DNA of 64,000 bases from Agaricus subrufescens (Eukaryota; Basidiomycota; Agaricomycetes; Agaricales; Agaricaceae): assembly GCA_029945375.1 (NCBI GenBank), contig CM057058.1, forward strand, positions 4,092,001-4,156,000. Direction: 5' to 3'. Below are positions 27,661 to 39,829 of this stretch, piece by piece. The position numbers and the translations under genes were made by a program. Below the pieces are notes generated by a model that was not told the DNA's origin, did not search any database, and saw only the letters and a program-made list of their open reading frames with translations. Every line of letters starts with the position of its first letter. Position 1 is the first letter of the stretch.

Positions 27661-30057
27661 ATGGCCGCGAAAACGCAGTCACGTAGTGTGGCTGTCAAAA
27701 AAGCCGACGAAGCTCTACTAGCAGAGCTTGGGTATAAGCAAGAATTCAAAAGAGAGTTTACTCCTCTTGAGGTACGTTCAACTTTCTGTCCAAATCAAAA
27801 ACCCCTACTAACAATACTTGCAGGTATTCGGGATCGCATTCTCCATTATCGGACTTATGCCCTCTATCTCATCTGTATTATTCTATGCTATTCCCAACGG
27901 AGGCGGCCCTGCAATGGTCTGGGGGGTATGTAAGACGTTTATGGGTCGAATATTCTCCCATGAAATGATCCCGTGCTAATCGCGCCCCATTGTTACAGTG
28001 GTTAGTTGCTAGCATCTTTATCTTCTGCGTAGGGTTATCACTCGCGGAACTTGGGAGTGCCGCTCCCACTTCAGGTGGCGTACGTCTAACATATTACCAT
28101 TCCCCTTTTCCATGCGCTTATTCACTAACCCGGTTGGCCTTAGCTATATTTTTGGACCTATTCACTAGCATCGCCAAAGACAAGAAACTTCTTATCATGG
28201 ATTGTGGGATGTAAGTCCCGCACAACCATCTAAACCCTCCCAAAATCCACACTGAAATTCGATATGTTGTACTAAGATGCCAATACAATCGGATCTGTTG
28301 GTGCAGTCGCCTCTATCGATTGGGGAGCTTCAGTTCAAGTCATGGCCGCCGTCACCCTTGGCACCAATGGTAATTTTGAAGTGACCAATGCTCGGCTCTT
28401 GTGAGTCCCTATTTTTAGTGTTGCATTTATCTCCTTCGAATGGCTAAAACAAACTTTCCTCCCCCACCCTCTATCAGCGGCATCTACGCTGCCATCGTTA
28501 TAAGCCATGGCGTCGTATGTTGTTTCGGAACGCGAGTGTTAGCCCGGTTACAAACAGTATACATCGTGATCAACGTCCTGTGCGATGCCCCACCTTTCTT
28601 TCACTATCTTTCGTGTTTGAACGCCATTTTCATTCTTTCAGTTTTTGCATCGCCATCATCATCGCTCTCCCCATTGTCACCCCAAAGGAGTTTCGGAATA
28701 CTGCCAAATTTGCTTTATGGGATTTTACTAATTGTGAGTGTACTCAAGGAACTAAAGTGACACTGCTTGACTGGGGGTTTTCTTCTAGTAAGCGGCTGGC
28801 CTAATGGATTCGCATTCATCTACAGTTTCTTGGCTCCGCTATGGACCATTTGTGCGTTATTCCTTCATCATTTTCTCGACACTTTTCATTAAAAGTTACA
28901 AGGCTCGTTTGACTCGAGTGTACATATCAGTGAAGAAGCGTCAAACGCAGCGGTAGCCGTTCCCTGGGCCATCGTCGGAGCAATCAGTATCGGCGGAATA
29001 CTAGGCTGGGGTAAAAAAATCATTTCCCCTTATTTAACTGATATTAAACTCGTACTGATTTTCCACAAAGCCGTCAACATGGTACTAGCCTTTTGCATGG
29101 GAACCGATCTTGAGGCTTTAGCGAACAGCGATCAACCCATGGCTCAAATCTTCGCGAACTCATTCGGCCAAAAAGCTACATTGGGGATCTGGGTTGTTGT
29201 TGTGTTTATTCAGTGCGTATTCTCTCCTTACCTTGACACTCTCGATCTTTCTTCAACCGACTGTAATTAAGGTACATGATGGGATCAAGTATGGCAAGTC
29301 TCCCCCCTTCTTCACAACTAAATATAATCCCTCAACTAACCCCTTTTTTTATAGCTCCTAGCAGCGAGCAGACAGACTTTTGCCTTTAGTCGCGACGGGG
29401 GTATGTCCCTTCTAAACCCTCCACTCTCTCTCTCACTGAAGAAACAACTCCAGCCCTTCCTTTCTCAAAATGGCTATACAAAATGAATTCATACACCGGA
29501 ACCCCCGTCAACGTCGTCTGGTACGACGCCATCCTATCCCTCGTCCTCGGCCTCCTCGTATTCGCCAGTCAACAAGCCATCAACGCCGTCTTCTCAATGT
29601 CAGTCACAGCAGTCTACATAGCCTACGCCATCCCCATCGTCGTCCGTTTCACCGGTGGAAACGAATTCCGTCCCGGACCATTCTACCTCGGTCGATTTGT
29701 GCGTTTTTCCATTCTCACTTGGTAGCCATTGTATCATTCTGAGTATTATCCAAGAGTCTCCCAGTGGCAGTTGTGTCTGTCACATTCATGCTCTTCTTAG
29801 GCATCGTCTTCCTTTTCCCAGGAAGCCCATCCACAGATGCAACAGAAATGAATTACAGCGTAGTCGTCATCGGTGGTATCATGTTCCTCTCCGTCCTATG
29901 GTACTACTTCCCCAAGTACGGCGGAGTACATTGGTTCAAGGGTCCGATATCCAATATCGACTCCGCCATCGAACATTCTGACGTTTCGGTCACACGTTCG
30001 AATGAAGGAGAAATTGATGACAAGAACGACTTTGATAGCAGGGAGAGAGTAAAATAA
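27661..30057 (+). CDS. APC-superfamily amino-acid/GABA-type permease
   Basis: Fourteen short exons between 27661 and 30057 encode about 535 residues with roughly 12 hydrophobic segments. The protein starts KKADEALLAELGYKQEFKRE followed by FGIAFSIIGLMPSISS. It has the fungal amino-acid/choline transporter (ACT) hallmarks GGPAMVWGWLVASIF, LAELGSAAPTSGGLYFWTYS, HISEEASNAAVAVPWAI and LLAASRQTFAFSRDGALPFS. It should import amino acids, GABA or choline at the plasma membrane; the substrate cannot be decided. Intron 29294-29354 is GC-AG (GCAAGT) and is flanked by a 22-nt exon (29272-29293). A stretch after the last helix is acidic and cytosolic. Confidence 0.9.
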
Positions 30058-30390
30058 GCGAGCTGTAGCGTCCAAGTTTTGTATAAAAAGTTAACAGAGA
30101 TTCCGTATGGTCACTATACCGAACGAAGAAAACGTCTTGGTTTGGAAACACAAAGGGAAGTCTACAGCGAAAGCACATATTAATCAATCTGTAGCATATG
30201 GGATATATCATAATATACATTCGGGGATCCTATGGTATGGCACAATTCCGGTTGGTGAAGATAGCCTTTAGGAGATACAAACAGGTTAGTCAAAACGGTA
30301 TACAGGGTGATCGGTAGCAAAGAAGTTGCAAAGGACAATGTGCGTCGTTCAGTTGAAGATTCTAAAAATGGTATGCAGGTCAAGTATAAG
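30058..30390. other. Convergent intergenic spacer
   Basis: This lies between the 3' ends of the permease and DAG-lipase genes. No gene or repeat was recognised. Confidence 0.55.
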
Positions 30391-33169
30391 TTATAGTAGA
30401 TCTTGAAGAGCTTTGTCGTATTGATGAGGCATATGCGCACTACGGCAGAATCAGTATCTGATGTCTCCCTACCATAAATAAGAGTAGGATAGGACGTACG
30501 TGAGCATGTTTCTTGCAAAAATAATCTGACCAAAGACTTTTTCTACATCGAGCACCTCGAATAATCTCAGTTTATCCTTCATTTCATCTTTTCCCTCGTT
30601 CTCTGGTACCGGCTCTTTCTTCTGATGCGATGGATGCAAGTCACTGTCTCTCATAGCCCAAAGTACACGCCCTGGGGGTAACAAATCTTGGTATTGCATG
30701 CTTGCTTCTAATGTTGTCCTCACGGCCACCAACTACACACGTTGTCAACATCCCAGTGATAATTAGAAAGGTTAAAACAGACTAACCCAATCCATATCTT
30801 CCTTACTCTGCTCTCCCGGAGCTTCCTTCCATTTTCTCGCCCGATTAGTGACAGCGGACCAGCCATCTTCCTTTGAACTTTTCCCATTGGTTCCGTACGC
30901 ACGTTTCCCCTGCTCTGCTTGACACAACCAAGAAGCAGCACTTCGTAGATTGCGGACAGAGCCCAATGAAAGCCTCGCGACGACATCATGTGAATACACA
31001 AAAGAAGTGACTAGTTTATTCGCAAGTTGGCTAAGTTGGGCGTCTACAAGCGATCTGGAAGAGAGAAAGACTTCTGATGAGTGGCTACGCTTCATAGTAG
31101 TGACGTAGAACTTACGGTGGTGCGAAACAATAAACATATACTCTCCGACCAACAGGGAGACCACTAGATCTTACAGTAAGGCATGTATTAGGATCTGCCC
31201 ACATCTACCAGGCGTGCACGTCTCAATTTTCGCAGTTCGAAGAAATATGATATCACATACCAGCCCCAAGATTGCTGCAACGCCCGCGCCCAAGCTGTGA
31301 CCACAGAGCACCAGATCTAGATACTTGTATCAATACTGCACCCATATCACATTTCATGTATAGCTCACCAAAGCCTGGATTATGATACAACGCCTCCTGA
31401 ACTGCCAGCTGCACGGGCTTGCCCGGTTCACCCATAGCCTTGGCCATCCGTAGCATACCAGAATGTACCTGATAAAAGGGACCTTTCTGATCATATTCGT
31501 TTGCACTTGAGGATCCCATGCAATTGCCAAAGGTCTCTATGACCTCATAGTCCTCCTCGTTGATATCATTATCCTGAGTCTGTGCAGGTTGGAAAGATTC
31601 GGGGTGACAAGTCAGGTCAACGGCGATTTCATTTAGTGACATCGTCCCTAGAAACCCCTAAACGTCAGATAACAAGCAAGTGAATAAGACAATAAATCCT
31701 ACCTCTAATGACCAGTACAATCTGGCCTCTGTTGTAGTCTGTAAGGACCCAAAATCTCGGCAAAAGATGCTCAGTCCCAATGATAGCAGTCGACTTTGTC
31801 CTTTGCCTCTTTCTATCTTCCGACTCTTTGTGCTTTCTCATTCTAATACTCTCTTTTCGCTCCTCATCGGTGAGCGAGGACTCGAAGATTTCTTGATCGT
31901 GTTTTCCCAAAAGTTGGTTCCACCATGAATATTTCGATGGACAGGGAGAATTACTTTGGTTTGAATGATCTCCGGCTGCTTCTGCTTCTGCAGCATCAAC
32001 TGCGTCCTCAAGTTTAGCTTCCTCTTCCAACTTCTCTCCCGCCTCCCCCTGTTTCCTCGGCCTGATATCTGGAGTCACGCCAAAAAACAAAAGTGAGGCA
32101 CCGCCATAACCAGCCAAGACCATTTTGGATAAACGGCGAAGAGTAGCTTTGAGTTCGTCGAGAGGAAGTGGTTGGGGCTCATTCGAAGGGAATGGATAAG
32201 CCGAAAGAATGGAGTGGATGGAAGCAGAGGGAGAATGAGGGTGTTGAAGCGAGGGTTTATGAGTCAACGGTTGAAAAGATAGGATAGAATGCGAAAGAGT
32301 TGGGGTTGGACTATTGGAAGTCATCGCGAGGGAAGAAATGGAAGATATAGTAGAGTTCCGCGAGCGAGGTGAGAGAACAGACGCGTCTCCAATGTCGGCG
32401 GAGATGATCTGAGGGCCTCGGTGGCCGGGGAAGATGACGTCTGAAGTGACCCGAACCTTGGAATTTCTTGGATACCGCTCAGCGGGGGTCAATCGGAGAC
32501 GATCAGCAAAGACAGTACCTTCTGGGTCTACGCAGACCAGTGGGCTGTTCCCGCTCAGCAGCTGGCTTTTCCATAACATCGAGCTCTTTCAGGTATTTGA
32601 ACCATTGCTTCTCTTGCCATTCCTGTGTGACACCCTGTAGGGCGACCCAAGCAACGACGGCTCTCGCAACTTGCGTGAGGCCGTAGCTGATCACGGGCGA
32701 AACGCTGTCCAAATCCAACCACTCTCTCTTGACCAGGGTGATGAAGGAGGCCAAGGAAAAGCTGGCCTCATTGCTACCAGGGAAGATGACTGATAGGACA
32801 TTAATGGAACTATGCGCGGCCATGAGAGAAGTCGAGGTGAGGTACTCTGACAGGTGGATGGGCGCGAGTACGAGTTGTTCGGCGAAGGTAAAGGCGGAAT
32901 GGACTGCTGAACCAGCAACAGGGCCGAGAACAGGACCTCCTCCAAAAAGAGCGTAATCGACGACGCTGGTAGTGACGCCCACGGCGGTGGTAGCGAGGCT
33001 ACGGCCAACATGAAACTGGACACGTCGCGTGAGAGGGCGTCAATGTGGCAGAAAAGAAAAGGCTTACGGAGAGACGAGTGCCTCGTTTCACGGTGTCAAA
33101 CGCGAGGGTGGTTGCGAACGAGGCGAGGTCGATGCTCTGGCGGGAGTAGACATCCCAGTTGGCTGCCAT
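30391..33169 (-). CDS. Lipase class 3, sn1-specific diacylglycerol-lipase type
   Basis: Nine exons (33169-33068, 33015-32519, 32466-31703, 31647-31369, 31316-31261, 31204-31116, 31054-30787, 30732-30500, 30439-30391) give about 778 residues. The N-terminus has weak hydrophobic stretches. A Ser-rich, then Glu-rich, linker precedes the alpha/beta-hydrolase core. The core has FWVLTDYNRGQIVLVIRGT, the nucleophile elbow LVLCGHSLGAGVAAILG (Ser about 555), VYVYCFAPP and FVYSHDVVARLSLGSVRNLR (catalytic Asp). That order matches DAGL-alpha/beta-like fungal lipases that release 2-monoacylglycerol from membrane diacylglycerol. The intron 32518-32467 is needed to pass from LRRPRR to NSKVRVTSDVIFPG. The 5' side faces a 630-bp spacer. 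Confidence 0.85.
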
Positions 33170-33800
33170 GGAGGGGCAGAAAGCTGCAGGGAACCCGCCC
33201 ACGCGATGCTAATTAAGGTCGGCGCTCCATGTGATTTCAATTCAAATTCCTCGCGCTTCTCCCCAAACCCCACACTGTGATCGTCGGCCTCGCTCACGCC
33301 ACATCGCCACGCCGCCTTCTGCCACCCCAGCTTTCCGCATTTTCTCATCTCGGCCAATGCTGCTACATCTATCGGACTGATACCGCCGTGTGTTTCCTCC
33401 TCCTATCATCACCATCTGATCATTTGACACAACTAAAACAGATAGCATGCTCGAAAAACCACCCGCCCGGGAATAGCTCGAGGAACAAGCTCACGGGCTA
33501 GCACGGCTTCTGGTCCTCCACTATTTTTATGGCGGACAGCCTGGATGATTCGATTTGACCATGCCGTAATCTTTTCATTGGTCGAATGTGTTGACGTCAG
33601 CAGTCATCGCCGAGTCAGCTAAAAATACCTCTCACGGATGTCGACCCGTTGAAGCAAAGAGAAACATAGCCATTGTTACTTTAACAAAGTGGGTACATGG
33701 AGACAGTGGGTCACATAGGCAGGCACATACAGAGAAACTATAAAAGGGAACGCGTCAATCTTTAATTATCCTAACGCATACGGATCAAAGCCAACTACGA
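33170..33800. promoter_or_regulatory. Intergenic region with a full CRE and a TATA box
   Basis: This includes the DAG-lipase promoter. A perfect TGACGTCA lies at 33592-33599, an ATTGG (inverted CCAAT) at about 33577 and TATAAAAG near 33740 on the plus strand. No plus-strand gene follows; the WW gene is transcribed toward this region from the right. Confidence 0.35.
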
Positions 33801-34689
33801 TCACCAATCTCCTCCTCCTGACAAACCCGTAATCAGCTCACTTCGTCCAAACCCAATAGAAAGATAAGGAATACTCACCGTCATCATCGAATCCACCGTC
33901 AAGTGCATCAGCAATCAACAGACCTCCCAACAATCCTCCTCCACCGGCTAGAGCCATACCGGCGCCTGGGCTTAAACCTCCCTTCTTTTTGCCCTGCTGC
34001 TGGACAAGAACACCCTGCTGGGGTGGCGGTCCATATCCAGGATAACCGCCGTAAGCGCCAGGAGGAGGTCCGTAACCTGGCTGGGGAGGGTAATATCCCT
34101 GAGGAGGAGGTCCATAGCCTTGAGGAGGTCCATGGGGTGGATAACCCTGGGGAGGTGGACCATAACCTTGAGGTGGGCCGTAATAACCATGTGGAGGCCC
34201 ATAATTCTGAGGGGGAGGGGCATAACCACCTTGGGGAGGGTAGTAACCTCCACCTTGTGAAGGGCCTGGACCCCCTGGTATATAATTTAAATACTCGATA
34301 GTCAGCGTGCAAGAGGCAAGATTGACTTACGGGCACTGTCGTCGTATCTTGACTCCCTCTGTGGCCCGTTGCTGTTGCCGGGTTTGGAGTCATACGGAGG
34401 AGGCGGTGGCGACGCCTTTCCCGCAGGGTGCTCCCACGTTATTGTAGGAGGCTGCGTCTTGGTGTTCACGTAGAACCTACAAATATGTCTTTGGTAAACC
34501 AATCATGCCAGTCATTGAGGAATCCATTTACCATGTCTTGTAGCTGTCGAGCTTGTTAGTTGATCAGGTTGGATGTCGACAATCAGACGCCACTTACCTG
34601 GTATCAAACTGAGTGACCCAACCCTCTGGTAGAGGCCGGGTGTCAGGATTGGAGGGAGGAGGACCTGAAGGGGGACTGTAGCTCGACAT
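33801..34689 (-). CDS. WW-domain protein with Tyr/Pro/Gly-rich repeats
   Basis: Five exons (34689-34598, 34543-34532, 34476-34331, 34274-33879, 33817-33801) give about 220 residues. A single WW domain (about 18-48) reads PLPEGWVTQFDTRSYKTWFY then VNTKTQPPTITWEHP. It is followed by a proline-rich spacer and about eight imperfect copies of GYGPPPQGY-like units (residues about 85-165). A Lys patch and a Gly/Ala-rich C-terminus ending DDDGGGDW complete it. Exon 2 is a 12-nt microexon inside the WW domain. WW domains bind PPxY-type ligands. The repeats are aggregation-prone and hint at a membrane-coat or cytoplasmic scaffold role, but no specific function is known to me. Confidence 0.8.
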
Positions 34690-35048
34690 TGCGAGGGAAG
34701 AGAAAGGGAACGGGCGCTGGGGACGCTCACAGCTCCTTTTATTCAGGGAGCAGCCCAATTACTCATCCGAGGCAGTGCTCACCGAGATCACGCAGCAGCA
34801 GAGAAAAACAATCTGGGCCATTGTCCCATATAAGCCACTGGGTTCGGACAACTATTACAATTATGGATGTGCGAATACGAGCAACATCACAAGAAGTACA
34901 ACACAGCTAAGTAGCCCAAAAGATCAGGGACATAAGCGATTAACAAAGATGAGTAGAATATACGAAAAAAATCGTCGGACAAGCACTTTTATGCTGCGCT
35001 TCAAAAGTCTGGAGCAGTAGAGAGGCAAGAATAATAAACATAAAATGG
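34690..35048. other. Intergenic region between WW and HMG-box genes
   Basis: Both flanking genes are on the minus strand, so this holds the WW promoter and the 3' UTR of the HMG gene. I see nothing else in it. Confidence 0.5.
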
Positions 35049-36034
35049 TCAATACTTTGTTGAGCCCTTCTTGGATTTATGTGTTTGTGCGACATTGTTG
35101 GTTGCTTTTTTAGCCTTCTTGGCTGGCTTTGGCTCAGGTTCCTCTTCAACCTCGCTTGCTTCCGAGTCAGAGTCTTTCTCTGCATGGACATCATCTTCAG
35201 AGTCATCAGCATCAGACTCGTCTTCGGACTCGTCTTCTGTACTCCTAGATGCTTCGGCGGCGGCGGGTACGTGTATCGAAGAAGAAGGTTCGACCACTTT
35301 CTTCTTCCGTGGCCTGCTTTTCTTAGCCTGAAGAAGCAGAAGGTGAGCAAGGCGTCAGGAAGTCGCGATGAACAGACCAACCGCGGCAGCTTCGGCGGCG
35401 GCGGCGTTAGCGGCTGCAACCTCCTCCGGTGTGCGATTGTCGTAGGCCTTCTTGTCCTGAGAATACCGTTCTTTGGCGTCTTCGACGAGCTTGTGGTATT
35501 GCTGTCACAAACACGTCAAGACACGTGAATACGCGACGCGAAACGGCAAAGCTTACGGCCTTTTCCTCCTCGCTCATCTTCTTCCAGAGGTCGGAGATCA
35601 TGTTGAGGAGCTCGGGATTGGTGAGCTCGGGGTGCTTGTCCTTGAGCGGCTTGCGGATCTCATTCTGGAAGAGGATGTACGAGGACGCGGGGCGTTTAGG
35701 CGCGTTGGGGTCCCTGGGCTTGGTGTTCCGCTTGCGCTTCTTGGGGGCGTCGTCGTCGTCGAGGGAGACGTCGGCCTTGCGCTTGTGCTGGGGGGGCGTG
35801 AGAAAATCAACAAAGTGACGAGACGGAAAAAGAGACCGTATTTGTCAAGGCGCGCATGTCATCGTCGGAGGCGTCCTTGAGGGCCTGGGCAAAGCTCTCG
35901 CTCATCTCGGCGCATTTGCGAAAGTTCTCGGTGAGGGCGATGAGACTCGCGAAGTACTGGGGGAGGGTGAGCGGGGCGCGGGGGGACGGGACGGGACGCA
36001 CCAGTTCGCGGCGCTGGACGAGTTGATCAGCCAT
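35049..36034 (-). CDS. HMG-box chromatin protein
   Basis: Five exons (36034-36002, 35956-35837, 35787-35557, 35501-35382, 35327-35049) give about 260 residues. One HMG box (about 75-145) starts DPNAPKRPASSYILFQNEIR and continues ISDLWKKMSEEEKAQYHKLV to ERYSQDKKAYDNR. It is preceded by a short helical region (YFASLIALTENFRKCAEMSE) and a basic KKRKR stretch. The tail is Ala-rich, then alternates acidic Ser/Asp/Glu with Lys clusters. It resembles fungal Hmo1/Nhp6-related DNA benders acting in promoter and rDNA chromatin, although the exact orthologue is uncertain. Exon 1 is 33 nt. Gene and promoter are separated from PNUTS by 302 bp. Confidence 0.87.
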
Positions 36035-36336
36035 AGAAGTCAGCAAAACACGGAAGCGTCTTTTTGCGCACACTTTATGTGATTTTCTGACAAGACAATC
36101 TGTCTCACAGGCCGTGGGAGCGCGGAGTCCCGAGCGGAGTGCGAAATCGCCATGTCCCCGCTGCCAACACTCCTCCCTCGCCATTGTAGACCACGCACAC
36201 CTCCGTACCAGTGAGCTCGCCCCCCGTCGCCCCTGCGACCCGTCGATAGCGGTTGGTGTCCATATCTGCGCTGCCCGCGTCTTTGAGCCGTATTAGTTGC
36301 CTGCGTGCGCCTGAGCCCCGATAAAAACAGAGCCCC
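36035..36336. promoter_or_regulatory. Divergent promoter region of HMG-box and PNUTS-like genes
   Basis: A 302-bp GC-rich spacer between opposite starts. A plus-strand ATAAAA lies at about 36321, shortly before the PNUTS-like ATG. No other motif stands out. Confidence 0.4.
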
Positions 36337-39300
36337 ATGGATCCCATTTACCACTGGGTCTCCCAGCCCTCGATCCTGCCAGACGCCGCTCAGCACGAAT
36401 CGCAGAGGCAGACCCCGTCGTCCCTCGACGACTGGTCAAAAGAGCGCCCGTCTGCCCTGCCCCAAACGGGCTCTATTGGCGTCGGCTCCTCTTCGGCCGC
36501 AAACAACATGGACATTAGCGATTTCACGACTCTCGGGGAATTGGGAGGTGAGCACATGCCAACTGCCCCGCAGCATTGTACGCCCCCGGTCTGCTGGCCC
36601 ATCGCGTCTCGTAAGCTGATGTCATTTTTTCCAGCCGCGCCCTCCCTGCTTTCCTCGCCCCAGACCTTCTACTCCCAGCTCACTCAATCGCACAACCAAT
36701 ACTTCCTGCCATCCTACCCCACCCTTGCGTATGGCAACTCGACCTGGCCATCCATTCCCCTCTCCAACTACTCGACCCTCAACGGCGCGACAATCTCTTC
36801 TAGTCCGACGGTGTCGCAGTCCCCGTCGCAGCCTTCTCAACAGCAGTCCCCCCCGCCCAATTCCCCCACCACTCAACAGTCATCTGCACAGCAATCCCCA
36901 TCTCAGCAGCAAGGCGCCTCGGGCCAGCCACAGTCGCCAGACTCGACCAGCCATCATCAACCTCTTCTGATCGAGTACGTCCAAGCGCCGCCTTTTTTGA
37001 AGTTTTCATTGTCCTGATCCCGCTTGATAGTCCATCGCTAACGTTGCCAGGATCCAATCCCAATTTGCAACCTTATGGATCTATCTTTGCATCTCAACCG
37101 CAACGCCAGCAGTATCCCTTTGCGCATTTTATTCCCCCCTCCTACTATCGGCAACCTTCAACTGCTGCACCCCAGGGAACCCTGTCCCCTCAAGCATTGA
37201 TGAACCCGAGTACTCTCTTAACCTCGATTAGTCCGACATCATTCTACGGTTCCCAATCATCAACTACGCAACCTCAATCAGATTCGCAAACGCCTCAACA
37301 ATCATCAACACCGCAAAATCAGGCACAGCCTACACCGCAAACGCAAAATCCACCTCTTGAACCAACTCCTGAAGAAATCTCGCAGAGGAAGGCCCGGTTT
37401 TACACGTCGATTAAACCCTTACTTCAGTCCTCGGCGTTTTCAGGGGCCCAGGCCGTCAACACACTAGTAGAACGCATTATGAGCAATCTTCATGAGGCTG
37501 ACCCTTCTATACGCCTGGAAATTTTAACAAAGATCCGAGATGGTGCAGGTAATCATTATTTTAGGGCCTGGTCCGAGAACACGCGTGCAATGGATATTAC
37601 ACGGGAGTGGCTTAAAGCTGCGTATGCTGCTGATGACGACAGCCCTCTTATTGAGACGATCATGCCACTACTGCATGTACGTGGTCGAGGTTATTTTCTA
37701 TGGTGGAATGACGCTGAATGAACTGTTAGATTATTGATCGATTACCTTTGACGGTAGAGACTCTCAGAGCCTCGAAGCTTGGAAAACTGGTGGTAAAGCT
37801 TGTAAAGGATCCGCCTTCTCCAGGTGAGTTGATGAGTTCTTTATCTATCTGTGTCAAAATGCGCCTGCATACACAGCTGCTCTTGTCTGAGCGTAATTTG
37901 AGATCACCTCAAGCATTATATTATGTGTTACGGCATTTCTGCCTGGACTTTGAAAGAAGTAATAGAATAGATGTATCTAACGTTTTATCATGCTTTTTTT
38001 GGGGTCGCTCTACAAATCGCAGCCATCAAGGACATGGCATCGAATATCGAACGCAGATGGCGTCAGCTTGTCAGCGGTGCTGAAGGGACGCCTAACGCCC
38101 CTAGTGCCATTTCGGCAGAGGGTGGGTCACGTCAATTCGTTGTAATGAGCACAATTTTAAGCTGATAATCCTTACAAATATAGACTCGAAATTAAAGAAA
38201 CGGAAAAGCGAGGCTCCCAATGCCAAGTCCCTTCCGCCGCAGAAGAAACAGGCGATATCAAATTCGGCAATGAAATCGTCGGCTGCCAGAGAATCCAAGG
38301 ACAAACCAAAGCCCATATCGAACACTGCCGCTGTCAAGGATGCGAAGTCTGATTCGTCGTTCTTTTCAGCCCCGAAACCTAAGCCAAAGCTGCCAAGTTT
38401 CAAAAAAGCGCCGGCACCGGCGCCGATCAGGAAGGAAGAGAACGTCGCACAACCGTCATCGGTTGATCCATTCCAGGAGGTTCTCAGGACGATGAAAGCT
38501 CGGAAGGAGTCGCCTGCCGTATCAACACCCCCTGCAGCTGTGAATACACCTCCGCAGACAAATAGTCTTTCGAAAAATGGTAAAAAGAAAAAATCTGTAA
38601 CTTGGGCACCTGATTCCCACCTTGAATCGGTGAAGCTAATTGAACGGGCGGTCTATGATGATGAACCTTCCGAGGTGAGCCATCGCCCAATTCACTCAGG
38701 TCACGTGCTCTGGAATGTTCTGATGCCGCTTTCTTAGGGAATGCACACTGCCCACAGCCTGCGTGACTTGGATCGTGGCGAGGGTGCAGCCCTCCATGCA
38801 CACCTCTTCGAGGAGACAGTGGATTGGTCAGAGCCTTCAAGTAAGTTCATTTTGTGTAGTAGAACGTGTTGTGAACAAAAAGGACCAATTTTGATGTGTA
38901 GTGCTCCAAATACCCCCGGATATCGAAGTGCCGGTGCGTGGGGAAGGAAGTCAAGAGAAGGCGACACAAGAACAGCGGGAACAAACTGCGCTCAGCGCTG
39001 TTTATATGACGGCACAGATGATCCCGGACTGTCCGGCAGAACCCGTAGTTGTTTTACCCGAGGAGGAAGTGGACAAAGATGTAGTGACCATGATTTGCGG
39101 AGAAAGTGACTCTATCTTCTGGAGTGACGGAGTTCCAGTTGAGCCAGTATCGCATACTGCATCAGTGGCGGACCTTGTTGGGCAACTGGCTTCAGGCAGT
39201 GGTGTCGATCCTGCGTTAGGCGGTACTCACTTTAACGGTCAGGGATTGGATTTGAAATCAGTGGGCCTTGACACTTCTGCTACTTTGTCTGCGGTATCTG

Positions 39301-39829
39301 CCTTACCACAGGAGCAACTACAACAGTTGCTCCAGCAGTTAGCGTCGTATGGATCAACCGGATCCAATCCATCATCGTCATCATCATCTTCGTCATCATC
39401 ATCACAATCATATAATAACACTGATCCGGCGTGGGGAGCAGCATCAAGTCAGTATCCGAACGATTATGGACAAACTTATCATGAGGATAATGAGCGAGAG
39501 GCATGGCCGTCAAGTGGACCGAAAGGACGGGGACGAGTCCGAAGCTCCGGGCGGGGCCGGGGCCGGGGACGCGGTGGTGGCAGTGGTGCTAATAGTGGTA
39601 ACGGGGGAGGAGGAAATGGCGGAGGAGAAGAGTATAGACAGCAAAATAAACGAAAACTTTGCAGTTTCTTTGCATCTGGAAAGTGAGCATCCTATCCAAC
39701 GTTCCTCCTCCCCCCTCCTCCTCCCATCAATTCTTTCCTAAAAAGGAATACAACGCTGATCACGTACACAAAACTCTTAGGTGTAGATTCGGTGACCAGT
39801 GTGATTTTGCTCATGAAGTAGCCTCGTAG
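36337..39829 (+). CDS. PNUTS-like protein phosphatase 1 regulatory subunit
   Basis: Nine exons (36337-36547, 36635-36974, 37031-37676, 37730-37823, 38023-38121, 38184-38674, 38738-38840, 38902-39682, 39781-39829) give about 937 residues. A Ser/Gln/Pro-rich N-terminus leads to a TFIIS-type LW helical domain at about 400-490 (LPLTVETLRASKLGKLVVKL, AIKDMASNIERRWRQL). A basic disordered region contains a PP1-docking RVxF motif in KKKSVTWAPDS. A poly-Ser run and an RGG-like tail then lead to a single CCCH zinc finger (C-x7-C-x5-C-x3-H in KLCSFFASGK-CRFGDQCDFAHE). This LW + RVxF + RGG + CCCH order is that of metazoan PNUTS/PPP1R10, which directs PP1 to dephosphorylate Pol II and Spt5 at termination. 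Intron 4 (199 nt) is the longest seen here. Confidence 0.82.
39368..39410 (+). repeat. TCA/TCG trinucleotide tract coding poly-serine
   Basis: An imperfect (TCA)n run inside the PNUTS-like gene encodes about 12 consecutive serines. It is a likely length-variable microsatellite. Confidence 0.85.

Noticed and set aside
32467..32518. Apparent frameshift in the DAG-lipase gene
   Set aside because: A 52-nt intron with GTACTG donor joins LRRPRR to NSKVRVTSDV in frame.
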